Assembly (NCBI GenBank): GCA_949987705.1 | Contig: OX465285.1 | Span: 91,149,975 to 91,213,974 of the forward strand | From: Thereva unica | Taxonomy: Eukaryota; Arthropoda; Insecta; Diptera; Therevidae | Length of the DNA: 64,000 bases | Reading direction: 5' to 3' | Shown: positions 46,550 through 56,184 of the stretch, piece after piece | Numbering within the stretch: the stretch's first letter is position 1 | How the letters are laid out: each line of letters opens with the position of its first letter | Notes under the pieces: model-generated | Told to the model about the DNA's origin: nothing | Seen by the model: the letters and a program-made list of their open reading frames with translations, nothing else | The model's database searches: none | Made by a program: the position numbers and the translations under genes

Positions 46550-47582
46550 GGGGCTTATTCTGCAATCCGTTTCACGTGAAAGAAACACTTCACCTGCATT
46601 TCACTTCATGTTATTGAGTCGATTCTGTGATTCACATGAATCGAAAAAAAAGTTTCACCTGGAACAAGTGGAACTGAAACTGTCAATCGCTATAAAAATG
46701 AAAATTTCAATCGTTATAAAAATAAAATAGTTGTATTTTTGGAGTAATTTGTTAAAAGATCAATAGTTTTAACATGACATGTGCAGAATTGTGGTTTAGC
46801 AGTAGAAATAGGAATAGTGATAGCAGGAATGACTTGGAAATAATATCCTTACGACGTCGCCAAATAAGAGACAAAGCATTTACAGTTCATATACACTGAC
46901 ACAAAAATGTGTTGCAATGTTTTGGAAATTAAATTGTTTGTCTTAAACTTATCACACAAAAATCGGAAGACGTATGACTGGGATAATGTAGTTTTTACTA
47001 AAAACTACACTATCCCAGTCATCCTGTGCCCAATCTTTCTTATTACATAAAGAAAGGACAAGGACAAATAATTTAATTTCCAAAATATTGCAACACATTT
47101 TTGAGTGAGTGTAACTTATACGAATAGCAGTTTACCTTCTGCCATTCGGTATCTTTCCTAGTTGGTGGCCCAAGACTTTTTAAGCGCACTGTAGTCTCTT
47201 TCCATATTTCCGCGTATCGTTCTTTGGCCAAAAAATTTTCGGAATACTACTGCCCTTTTGCTACATGTTTGTGCTTTTCCATTTCACCAAAAGCGCATCA
47301 AACTGTTTCCTCTTCGTAACTTTTCAGTATACAAAACCAATAATTATCGGAAAATTGAAAATTTGAGTAAATAATTTTATAAATATGAAATACTCACTTC
47401 TTTGCTGCCATTTCGTACATAACTGCCGAAATACAACTTCGTAATAGAGTATTCCCCTTTGAAAAATTATGTGAAAGCTTTAATCACTTCACAACGAATG
47501 TATTCACCTCAGGCGATTGCCAGAATAGCACTTTTGGAATGTGAACAATTTTTCACGTGAAACGAATTGGAGAATAAGCCCC
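46550..47582. mobile_element. 1,033-bp TIR element inserted in the R1-like frame
   Basis: The left end GGGGCTTATTCTGCAATCCG-TTTCACGTGAAA is matched by the right end TTTCACGTGAAACGAATTGG-AGAATAAGCCCC, about 32 bp with 2-3 mismatches. ATA flanks both ends. There is no transposase. A second, smaller TIR element sits inside (46,894-47,111). The interrupted host sequence reads on after the right end. Confidence 0.85.
46894..47111. mobile_element. nested 218-bp mariner-like MITE, TA target duplication
   Basis: The ends are CACTGACACAAAAATGTGTT and AACACATTTTTGAGTGAGTG, with inverted similarity continuing for about 45 bp (GCAATGTTTTGGAAATTAAA). The centre is a hairpin GACTGGGATA-ATGTAG ... CTACACTATCCCAGTC. 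TA precedes (46892-46893) and follows (47112-47113). CACTG-type ends with TA duplication indicate Tc1/mariner. Confidence 0.85.
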
Positions 47583-47757
47583 ATATAATGTTAAAAAGTA
47601 TATGGAACTCGTACTGGAACGGGCGCGATGTAAGTTTTTTAAGGAGTGCTCAAAAATGGCTATTGGGACACGATGAGATTCGAGTAGAAAATTGGAAGCG
47701 ATGCTGAAGATGCTATTTTGGAAATTACGCAGAAGCTATTATCCGGGCTACATACCT

Positions 47758-47872
47758 GGGTGAATTCAAAAATTCAACACTGCCGTGCCGCAACACTGCA
47801 GAATTCAGCTACAGACTTCTAATTGCTGAATTCTGCAGTGTTGCGGCAGTGCTGAGTTTTGAATTCAACCCC
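47758..47872. repeat. 115-bp fold-back repeat
   Basis: TGAATTCAAAAATTCAACAC, TGCCGTGCCGCAACACTGCA, GAATTCAG form the left arm. The right arm is CTGAATTCTGCAGTGTTGCG, GCAGTGCTGAGTTTTGAATT, CA. The arms differ by a 3-bp GCC/CGT indel and three substitutions; the loop is about 19 bases. No coding content. Confidence 0.75.
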
Positions 47873-49554
47873 TATTGCCTTGTTTTTCAGCATGCTGTTC
47901 AACCATCTTATTACCACAGGGTTCACCGCTTCAGTTTACTTTATTATTTCTTACTCTTATCGACTTTTAGCTTTGCAACATCCATAATCATGGCCATCGC
48001 TACACATCCATCATGAACAGAGAAGCTGGGATTTTCGTTTCGTTTTTTATACCTAGGACTAATTTTTTAGTTCCGACAGATTACTCTAAATTATGAATAA
48101 CAGTCTTTTTGCCCCCCTGCTTATCTAATTCAAATATCTCCTACATCACACCAAAATACACAGTTCTGATGCAAATTTAAAAAAAAACACGCTAAAGCAT
48201 CATCTTTCAAATTCCCACCTTTCCTTTTTTATAAAAAAAAATACCACTTGGTTAATATTTGCCAAGATGTACAAAAACCCCAGTTCTCATTTCGAAATGT
48301 CTACACGTGCCTGCCATTAAAAGGGGGATCTTTCTTGTTGCGATGTCTGCATCCATTCATCTATTTCGTTAATAAACACAACAAAAAATATTAAAAAGTG
48401 AAATCCCAAATTTTCAAGTAAAAAACCGCACAGGTGCAAGCAGCCAGTGTCAATAGCCTTTTCAATTTCATCATAAACGTCCAAACTAATTGATTTAGAT
48501 TAATGCCCGGTGAGCACAGAGCGGGTTTAAGCCAAAAGCAGATCTTAACCGCGCTTTTAATCTCCGCTTAAAACCCGCTGTGAAATTGGACATTAGAGAT
48601 ATGCAGTCAAGGTTTTGTACGTAAATGGTGGCGGGTTGCGAAAAAGGTTTCTTCCTTTTTTTCTTGATAGAAGTACTTTTGGGGCACTCGAGTAGTTGGA
48701 CTCTTTCAAAATGTTTAATTTGAACCCAGCAAAAACCTTGAAATTGGTGAAATTTATCACAAGTTCCATCCAACTTTTATATAGGAAATTCGTTGAAAAT
48801 GCAGAATGGCTATATGTAGTACAACCCAGATTCGTTCGTTTTCGATGTAGATCTACCTTTTACGGGTTAATAGCAGATCGACATGCAAACAGTACAGTAC
48901 TTTGTTGTACGTTTCGTCATCTTTTGGAACTGGAAGTACGCATAATGTGCCAGTTAGATCTATAGGCTACTGCTTATATCTCATTGGAAGTGGCAATTTT
49001 TTACTAGTGAAGAACGCAACAGTAGAAGAAATTTAGAAATGTTCTTTTGAATAACAGTGAAGAGGATTCGTCGGATAAATATTCGGGTGGAGTACACATA
49101 CCCTTTCGACAATCCCAATATTATTGAGGATTCTGAGCTAGGAGACGTTATTCCACTACTAAACTACATTCATACACGAGGAACCATGCTTCTGCAGCCA
49201 AAAGCTTTGCTGTAAGCTGGCCAAAGTAGTACACGGGAGAAAAAGCTTTTGAAAAAAGCTCTTTTTGAGCAAAACGAAATTAAGGAAGATGGAAAAAGTG
49301 AAGTTTCGTGCTACTTGTATGCTTCTGCTTTTGACATGAGAGCCTAGGAAATCCACACTCACATAAACAAGAAATTAATAGTTTGACGTTTGTCAGAATC
49401 CTGCTTACCGTGTACCGTGGGCCAAAAGAGCGCACGACCCATAGCCGGGAGGAGGATATTCTGAAATATAAAGGGATGGTATGATAAAACTGACTCTCAG
49501 GGGCGGGTACCGGCATAGATCGTGTAGGATTTAGGTTTAAAAACCATGCAATAC
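47873..49554. other. non-genic stretch
   Basis: Apart from the small inverted repeat at 48,501-48,595, nothing is recognised here. Confidence 0.35.
48501..48595. repeat. 95-bp imperfect inverted repeat
   Basis: TAATGCCCGGTGAGCACAGA, GCGGGTTTAAGC pairs with GCTTAAAACCCGCTGTGAAA, TTGGACATTA. The ends TAATG/CATTA are fully inverted. Probably a tiny MITE. Confidence 0.6.
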
Positions 49555-49735
49555 GAGGATCGTTCAATAAGTTCCTAGAAAAATTAAAGAGATGGCGCTC
49601 GTAGTACCGGAAAAGATTTTCTTTTAGCAGCCGAAAACACCGAAAAGGATCAAAGCCGAGTTGAATGAAGATCATGGCACATCTGCTTCTGTGCTGGCGA
49701 TTTTTTTATGTGATCTAAGCTTAGACATCAGCCTT
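49555..49735 (+). pseudogene. 5' end of a mariner element with transposase N-terminal remnant
   Basis: ACGAGGATCGTTCAATAAGT followed by TCCTAGAAAAATT and GAGATGGCGCTCGTAG resembles the mariner 5' inverted repeat and leader. One plus frame then reads PKTPKRIKAELNEDHGTSAS, the conserved 'KTPKEIxAELxxxxGTSAP' helix-turn-helix region of another mariner lineage than the 36.4-kb copy. The rest of the transposase is missing. Confidence 0.7.
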
Positions 49736-50059
49736 TATAGCACCAGTTCGTCTGTCGTTTCTCATGTTATCGTTCAATGCAAAGTTAGTACGGGAAATAG
49801 ACGTTAATGAGGCACAGGAGGCTTTGAAAAAAAAAGATGGATCATGCGTTTGAGCTCTAGGATGTTATAAGGAGTTTGAAAATCTGACTGTCTGCCGCCC
49901 TTTTTTTGTATATTACAGACGTGGCCATAAATGATGACCATATCTAGTTCGGAACGTACAATGCAGGTGATTTCCATCAATATGATTGACAAGTAACATT
50001 ATATAGTTTTGAGTGATTGACGAATAAAAGTGCATTGAAAAGTTGAGGCCATATCAAAA

Positions 50060-50600
50060 CGTAGAGTGTTATCAATTTTGCACAAAAAACTTAATATAAA
50101 AAAATGTCGCGTCTTTTGTCGTGTTTCCAATGATCCCTCGGTGCCAGTTGTCTCTTCCAATTTTGACGTTGAAGTCTCATATCACCATCTTGACGTCATG
50201 ACGCGTGTCATATGCGTGTTTAAGCTTATAGTAGAAAGTGTCCTTTGTCGTCTCCGGTTTCTCCCCTGGCTCTGCAGGTACATTTATGGTCGAAAAGGTG
50301 AACAATTTTCTTCGGAGTCGTATTGCATAAAGTCATGAACTTATTAGATTGAATTCTATGACACATTATCTATAATTGACTTGTGTACTACGAAGCCTAC
50401 TCTTTAGGAGGTGCTCCCTTCCGCAGCTGCAGAATATCGTGTAGTTACCAAGGTCCATTGTCCCGTCTCTTATCCATCTAATCTCTCGTAACCCGAAATT
50501 TTATGTTATATCTGCACACTTCGTCTAATATTGACTTAACTGCTGCAGTTCTGTACATATTTCACGTGTTCCATGTTCCGAGAATCATTTCCACGTGTTA
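50060..50600 (-). pseudogene. RTE-type endonuclease fragment
   Basis: Minus-strand blocks: a GTWN-like start (WNMEHVKY / GTREICTEL), LREIRWIRDGTMDLGNYTIF, CSCGRE, then ETTKDTFYYKLKHAYDTRHD, VKMVI, stop, DFNVKIGRDNWHRGIIGNT. These match the order GTWNVRSL, LQEIRW, YTxFYSG, DVKIVLGDFNAKIGRE...IG of RTE endonucleases. The catalytic GDFN is lost (stop then DFN). No RT follows. Confidence 0.75.
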
Positions 50601-51699
50601 TGCCGTTTTTTCCGTCCGTTCCGAAGCTTTGCTTCGGGTTTCTTAACTAATATGTATTTACAGGGTCCGGTAGTTAGCCTAACGCCCAACCCCACTCTAC
50701 CAGGAGGACCGAATCCGTGAATTATACCCCATCGAATAGGGTGGCTTAACTATACCCCAGCCAAGACAAGTTGAAGTTCAAATGCTCATCCGAGGCATAT
50801 GGAAATTCGACCTAATTCCCCAACACAAAAGGTCAAATAACTCAGCGAAGTTCAGCTAATCTCGCGCAGGTGGCGCTCACCAACACCCAAGACCACATCC
50901 ACAGCCAAGTCAGCAACCGATGACGTCACTGCGCCGGTAGTCGCATAGCTACATATACCATTGAAAAAGATTCACATCAAACGAGGAGATCATCGCTCAA
51001 GCAAATGTCTATGTTGAAGAATTTTCGAAATCCTTTTTGGATAGTTTAAAAAATTGGAGATTTGGATAGTTTAAAAAATTAGGAAAAACAAGCCTAGGAC
51101 GAACAAGAACATCTTCTAAAATCCTAGTTGGATGGCTTTAAAAAGTTGTAAAAACGCTTAAGTGTATCGATCTAAAAGAGGGATTCGGATTATGTGGACC
51201 TACTCTATATTTTTGTAGGGACTTATTCAATGACTCTGGAACTACCTTAATTGAATGGCTAGATACTAGATACCTTTCAATCAAGCTTTTAAGAACTGCC
51301 CTCTAATAGCTTGGACTATTGGCTATTAGGGTGCCAAATTAAAACCCTTGGTTGTATCTATTGCAACCACACCAAACTAACCGAAATCAATGAATACTAC
51401 GTTTTACATGCAAATCTCCGATGTTGTATAAAATGATTGTAAATGAATTTTTTCTTCTAAAATTTTTATCATCCATCAAAGTCTCGATTTACATGTAGCT
51501 TTGCTAGTTTTTTGGCCATAAATAAATGCCAAACAAGCGAAAAAACTTTGTAGAACAAAAACTGTTAAATTTCCCACAAAACCGTGACCCAAACCGCACG
51601 CATTCAGTATGTAAATCGATTTTTTGCAGCTCGAGCATTACATATACATATCAAAAATTGTAAATAGCCTATTATTGCCCAATAAAGTGGCATTATCCT
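50601..51699. other. non-genic stretch, nothing recognised
   Basis: There is a C/A-rich block at about 50,660-50,900 (CCTAACGCCCAACCCC...), possibly a repeat end. Nothing coding is identified. Confidence 0.3.
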
Positions 51700-53130
51700 G
51701 AGCCATTAAGTGTGTGCGCGTCTTCAGCTCGGCAGACTACCGACGACGGGCCAAAACCTCATGTCGCACATAAATCCCTCGTAAATCTCTTAATCCTCGA
51801 CTTTCTTGCTGCCGTTGATGTTTCACTACAAACTTAATTAATTTTTTATTTGTAAATTACCTTCGCATGTTTTTTTTTCGTCGTTTGGGTTGGATCACCA
51901 AACGACAACAACAACAGCAACAAAAAAAGACTCTTTTCTTACATAAAACGTAAGCAGCAAAAAAATATGGAAAAATGCATAAATTCCGCAGCGGCTGGAG
52001 CATAACGCTGTCATTGTTTGTCGTTCCGCGAGTTGATTACGAGAGTGTGCTTCTTGCAAAATGCAAAATCTGTAAATTATGGTAAAAATGTGGCACTTCG
52101 CAAGAATCTGGACACGTTGCCCAACCGAGCATCTTCCAAGAGGCATGTGGACTGTGGATATAATGCCCGTGATGGGCCATGCAGCCATCGGGTCCCATCT
52201 CCGCCAGAGGTGCTATTTCGCGATGGTGTAGTGCGCACCATCACCGGTGATTTTTACCTGGGCTGTCTTTGTATCCGCCACCATCCAGCGGCGACGACGA
52301 CGGCACGACGCTGGTGACGGAGGACCGGAATGAAGAGAGTCGTCGACGCGGTGTCGGTGTGTTGTGGCCACTTCGTAAGTTCCACATTTTCACTTTTTCC
52401 CAGCCATTAACCTCGGCTTAAATGGGGCTCCGTGGGGCACCGACCGGACGGTCGCCTTCGGCTGAGTGCCATGAAACTGCGCAATAAGTTTCCGTCAAAC
52501 TTTCGGTTCGTGGCACCGGTGGCACCGCTGGATCCCCGAGCAGCGCCCCCCTGCGCGGGGGCCCCTTTTTGTGTGCAGTAAACCTGGCAAATATTCAAAG
52601 ATTTTCGCCCAGCGAATTTCGAATCCCAAAATTTCGTCGAGCCCGGCTCTATCTAGCGCTGCCCCCAGGTAAGCCCGAAAAATTTGACCACCATCATCAC
52701 CGCGGCTTCAATGGCGGCTCAAATGGGGGGACTCCTATGGGGCTTCGATATAACGATTTGTTCCGTTAAGAAATTTTTTCCACGGATTTTTCCTTGGATC
52801 GCTTTTATGTAATTTGCACAATAGAATTGGGCTGCGCTGCGTTATTGTTGCTATTATGGCGCGGATTTGTTGTTGTTGTTGCTGGTTACCTTTATTTTTT
52901 GTGGGCTGGAGATTAATGACTTTCAACCTGATTTGCGATGGAATTCGGACACCGAAAAAACCACCACACAGCCTCAAATGCTGTGAAGGCTGTTCTCCTC
53001 TCGTTGCGGCTGCTACGGATTTGTAAAGTCTCAACCTCTCGCCTATAGTGTGCCCGGCTAGAAAGACCCAAGACTGTCTATCGCGGCGCTCGTGATGTAT
53101 AGAAAATCGAAAATTGTTACCTTAGCATAC

Positions 53131-53169
53131 CTGGGAGCTCGGGGGGCGGCAGGTAGTCGGTGATTACTG
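53131..53169 (-). CDS. candidate upstream FNDC3 mini-exon (speculative)
   Basis: On the minus strand the stretch VITDYLPPPELP is followed by a good donor, CCA G|GTATGC, in phase 1. That is the phase needed to complete the first codon (xGT) of the exon at 42848, giving PELPGPTTVQMV. The in-frame TGA at 53186-53188 means an acceptor must lie between it and the exon; the candidates are the AG at 53171-53170 or at 53168-53167, both with weak pyrimidine tracts. A second frame in the same place starts MTFGTNSSNHRL, but its phase does not fit the next exon. The exon sits in the GC-richer island. No transcript evidence is available here. Confidence 0.3.
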
Positions 53170-53342
53170 CTGTTTGTGCCAAAAGTCATTTTTGCTGATG
53201 CAATTTGCAAGAAAATCACGGTGAGAAAAATTGCAAATTTTGTTTTCTGTTATGTATTTCTTTTTTTCTCTACTAAATGGGAATTTTTTTCTCCTCCTTT
53301 TCGGCGCATGAAATGAAAGGACGAGAGTCGAGAAAAAAAAAA

Positions 53343-53490
53343 CGATTTTGTTGTTGTTGTTGTTTTTGGAACAATTACTTTACATATTGTTGCGCAATCG
53401 AATCGGTTAAATTGGTAGAAAACCTCATTAAATTGCACCCACGTTATTAGATTGACAGCGGTAGTGCTAGAGGTGGTGGTGGTGGTGGTG
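53343..53490 (+). repeat. (TTG)n and (GGT)n microsatellites
   Basis: TTGTTGTTGTTGTTG at about 53,347 and GGTGGTGGTGGTGGTGGTG at about 53,472. Simple repeats at the edge of the GC-richer island. Confidence 0.85.
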
Positions 53491-53500
53491 CTGTGTTGTT

Positions 53501-54608
53501 AGCATTTTGTATTTTTTATGGAGTATTTTTTTGGTGGCAGCGGGGGAATTAATCTGATAGATCAAGGGGCACGAAATTAATCACGTTTAAGCAGATTTGT
53601 GTTGCAACACTTCAGACCCAAGTAAGAGGATTTGTTTTGCTGAGCAAAACATTTGTCATAATTAGAGGAGGAGAATGGCTGGCGAATATTGCAGTTTTAT
53701 TATAAAATAATTTTTTTACGTAAAAAACCAGGGATATTACGTCATTATAGTTTTTTTGTGGTTACTTGTTTTCTTTTCACTTTTAATGAGGCATCGAGTT
53801 CACAACTTTAACCTAATTCTATCTTGGCAGCCCCCATCGCAGATTTATGGATTTTTTTTTTTCCCCGTGTGAGGTATTAGGTCCAAAGGTACTGCGGCCA
53901 TTTAGTTGGCCTATTGTACTACAACCCCTACACCTCATATTTGTAGGCCAGACCGCCTGAACAAGTTCAGCAGTCTGCCTAGTGGTTTGTCGCTTAGACT
54001 TGAGTGTTCGAGCAGGGACTTCTCGAACAAAGAGACCCTGCTCCTCGCTATTGCAGGGCACTCACAGAGAACATGGAGGGCAGACTCATCCTCTTCTAGG
54101 CAAAGCCTACATGTAGGGTCCTCCGCCCTTCCTATCCTCCATAAGTGGTAATTTATGGATTTATGGATTAATCAGATTGAAAAAGAGCAGCGGTTTCTAC
54201 CAAGATTTGACGCTTAAGCATGTCTTTTCGAACAAGGTCACACGAAGCCACCAGACCTCAGGGCAAAACCTACAAGTTGAGCCCAATGCGTTTTTGATCT
54301 TCAAAAAATGCCAATTGAAATCGCAGTGACCAGTAGTCGAGCGAATCAGCACTCTGACAATTTTTCGACTGCATTCGGAACTTTTATGGCTTGTGTTATC
54401 AATATGACGCAGGAAGAAATCGCTTAGAGTTTACCAAGGCAATCAAAGTGTTCGATAAGTCTCATCTTCAAAGGACCTCTACACCACACTGCTACGTGCT
54501 TCAATAGCCGGGGCTCCGGACTAATGAATACAGTGGACATGCTGACCCGGTCCCTAACCAACAATGACTCGCTTGACAATGTCCAGGTCATCTAAAAGGC
54601 ATTGGCAG
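53501..54608. other. non-genic stretch
   Basis: 53,820-54,150 is GC-richer and looks like a dispersed repeat (GGCCAGACCGCCTGAACAAG, AGAACATGGAGGGCAGACTC), but no family was recognised. The rest holds nothing evident. Confidence 0.3.
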
Positions 54609-54904
54609 CCCGAGTAAAAATAAAAAATTGCCGTTCAACGGGCGAACACTGGCCACTTGGCTTTTTAAGGCGCATATGATGGCTGTAGAGTATTTAACCA
54701 TTTTTAATGGGAGCACATACAGGCTCACGACGGCCAAACTTAATCAGAATATACGGACATACAACGGCAAATTTGAGCCAAAAAATATTGGTGCTAAATA
54801 GTACAAACTCCTGGGAAATACCCCGGTGTGTGTACGGCCGTAAAGTCCATGTTTTAATCACGGTCGGTGTTCGCCCGTTGCAAGCCATCTTTTATTTACC
54901 CGGG
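54609..54904. mobile_element. 296-bp TIR element
   Basis: The left end CCCGAGTAAAAATAAAAAAT-TGCCGTTCAACGGGCGAACAC pairs with the right end GTGTTCGCCCGTTGCAAGCC-ATCTTTTATTTACCCGGG. Arms are about 40 bp with several mismatches. No transposase. No clear target duplication. Confidence 0.7.
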
Positions 54905-55094
54905 AATTTCTAACTTTGTCGCTTTGAGCAACACTTAGCTACCATAAAGGATAAAAATCCGCGTGCTGGCGTAGTCAGTTAAGTTTTCGTAGGTCGTAGG
55001 GAAGGCAGTATAGGGTACATCATGCCTGAAAAACGAAACCAAGATGCTGAAGCTGAACGTTCGTTTACTCCTATATAGTGACAGTACACTTAAT

Positions 55095-55640
55095 GCAGTA
55101 TGAGTTCTTATGCAATTTAATCACTGGCCATACCCGGAACGACCATAGCAACGAGTACATGTAGATTTCGTGGGTCGTTCATGAATGAAATGTGGCTGAT
55201 TTGACTTGATGCAATCCCTAAGTTCCCATTTGTAACCTCAATGAAGAATGATACCACAACCCTTTCAACCATCCAGGCTCTAAAAAGAATTTTCGCAATA
55301 GAAGGACTACCAGAAACCATAGTTTCCGATAATGGACGACAATTCACCGCAACGAGTTTTGCAGCCTTGCACATGCAAACAAAACGGGATAGGCCACTTA
55401 CGCACAGCGACCTTCCATCGTGCATCTAATGAAGAGCGAACGTTTTGTTCGCACGATCAAATCACAAGTTAAGAAAATCATGGAAGAAACTCCAGAGAAG
55501 CAGGTAGCTGTGTCTCGCTAATTATCATCCTACTGTGTGACGCGAAATTCCCAATCTGGAAAGTCTCCTGCAGAGCTACTACCCGGTCTACAGCATTACA
55601 ACCTCATATCATAACTTCTGCCGCAATACCTTATCCAGAC
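55095..55640 (+). pseudogene. Ty3/gypsy-type integrase fragment
   Basis: Plus-strand blocks: PWPYPERP then RVHVDFVGRS, STIQALKRIFAIEGLPETIV, SDNGRQFTATSFAAL, then after frame changes RASNEE, RFVRTIKSQVKKIMEE and SGKSPAELLPG. This follows the gypsy integrase core order (WERVHIDFAGP, LPxxIVSDNGxQF, SNGxAERxVRTxK, KSPAELLxG). The Asp of SDNG is kept; the Gly-Glu context of the catalytic Glu is altered. Stops and frameshifts are present and no LTR was recognised. Confidence 0.85.
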
Positions 55641-56179
55641 GACATCACCGAAGAGGCGGCTCGAAGATTTTCGGATTCAACAACTAGTGCACGCTAGGAA
55701 ATTTGGCAGCGATCCTCGTTGGCTGCACTATAATCAAGCGGATCGGATCCAAAATGTTCGAACTTCACACGGAACGTGAGGTATGGAGACGACATTTGAA
55801 TCAGCTCAAACGAAGAACAAACATTAGGACACGGTTTCCCTGACGCAAGATTAACGGCAGAGAGAGATTGCTACTAGGAATTTGGAGCAGACCAAATCCA
55901 TCCTGAAGACGCCAAGCCTAGAACAACCAACCCTAAGGCGTTCTAAACGAACCAGGCGTCCTGTGGGGAAGGTTCCATTCTAATCGGAAGTCCTAATTTG
56001 GCGTGGAGGAACTGATGTATATACAACAGTGCACTTGCAGTACAGCCTAATGTAGACTTTCTATTTTTGGTCGGTATGTCCTTTCATTACAGCCGATTTC
56101 CTAATCTGCATCTCTTACGATTATAATTACATCATGACTAGAACAGTTCCTTAGCGTATATCTAGAGTTTCAATGCGTC
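55641..56179. other. downstream remnant of the gypsy fragment
   Basis: Decayed sequence in the position of the integrase C-terminal tail. Nothing is clearly readable. Confidence 0.3.
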
Positions 56180-56184
56180 TTTCG

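Larger units (their letters stand above)
51700..53500. promoter_or_regulatory. GC-richer island, candidate promoter/5' exon region
   Basis: Base composition is clearly richer in G+C and CpG than the surrounding DNA, especially 52,100-52,780. The region carries good splice-donor strings on both strands: plus TTC|GTAAGT at 52,375 and CAG|GTAAGC at 52,669; minus CAG|GTATGC at 53,130. Short open frames such as the plus ATG at 52,472 (MKLRNKFPSN..., 36 codons) could be uORFs. I infer a possible promoter for FNDC3 and/or a divergent plus-strand transcript. No core promoter element could be assigned. Confidence 0.35.

Noticed and set aside
46077..46565. 162-codon minus-strand open frame
   Set aside because: It is the antisense of the R1-like C-terminal region, which reads sensibly on the plus strand.
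49280..49675. 131-codon minus-strand open frame
   Set aside because: Overlaps on the opposite strand the mariner 5' end and transposase remnant; no motif of its own.
52018..52317. 99-codon plus-strand open frame in the GC-rich island
   Set aside because: Open frames are expected by chance in GC-rich DNA; no domain or conserved repeat of residues, though the downstream donor at 52,375 is noted in the findings.
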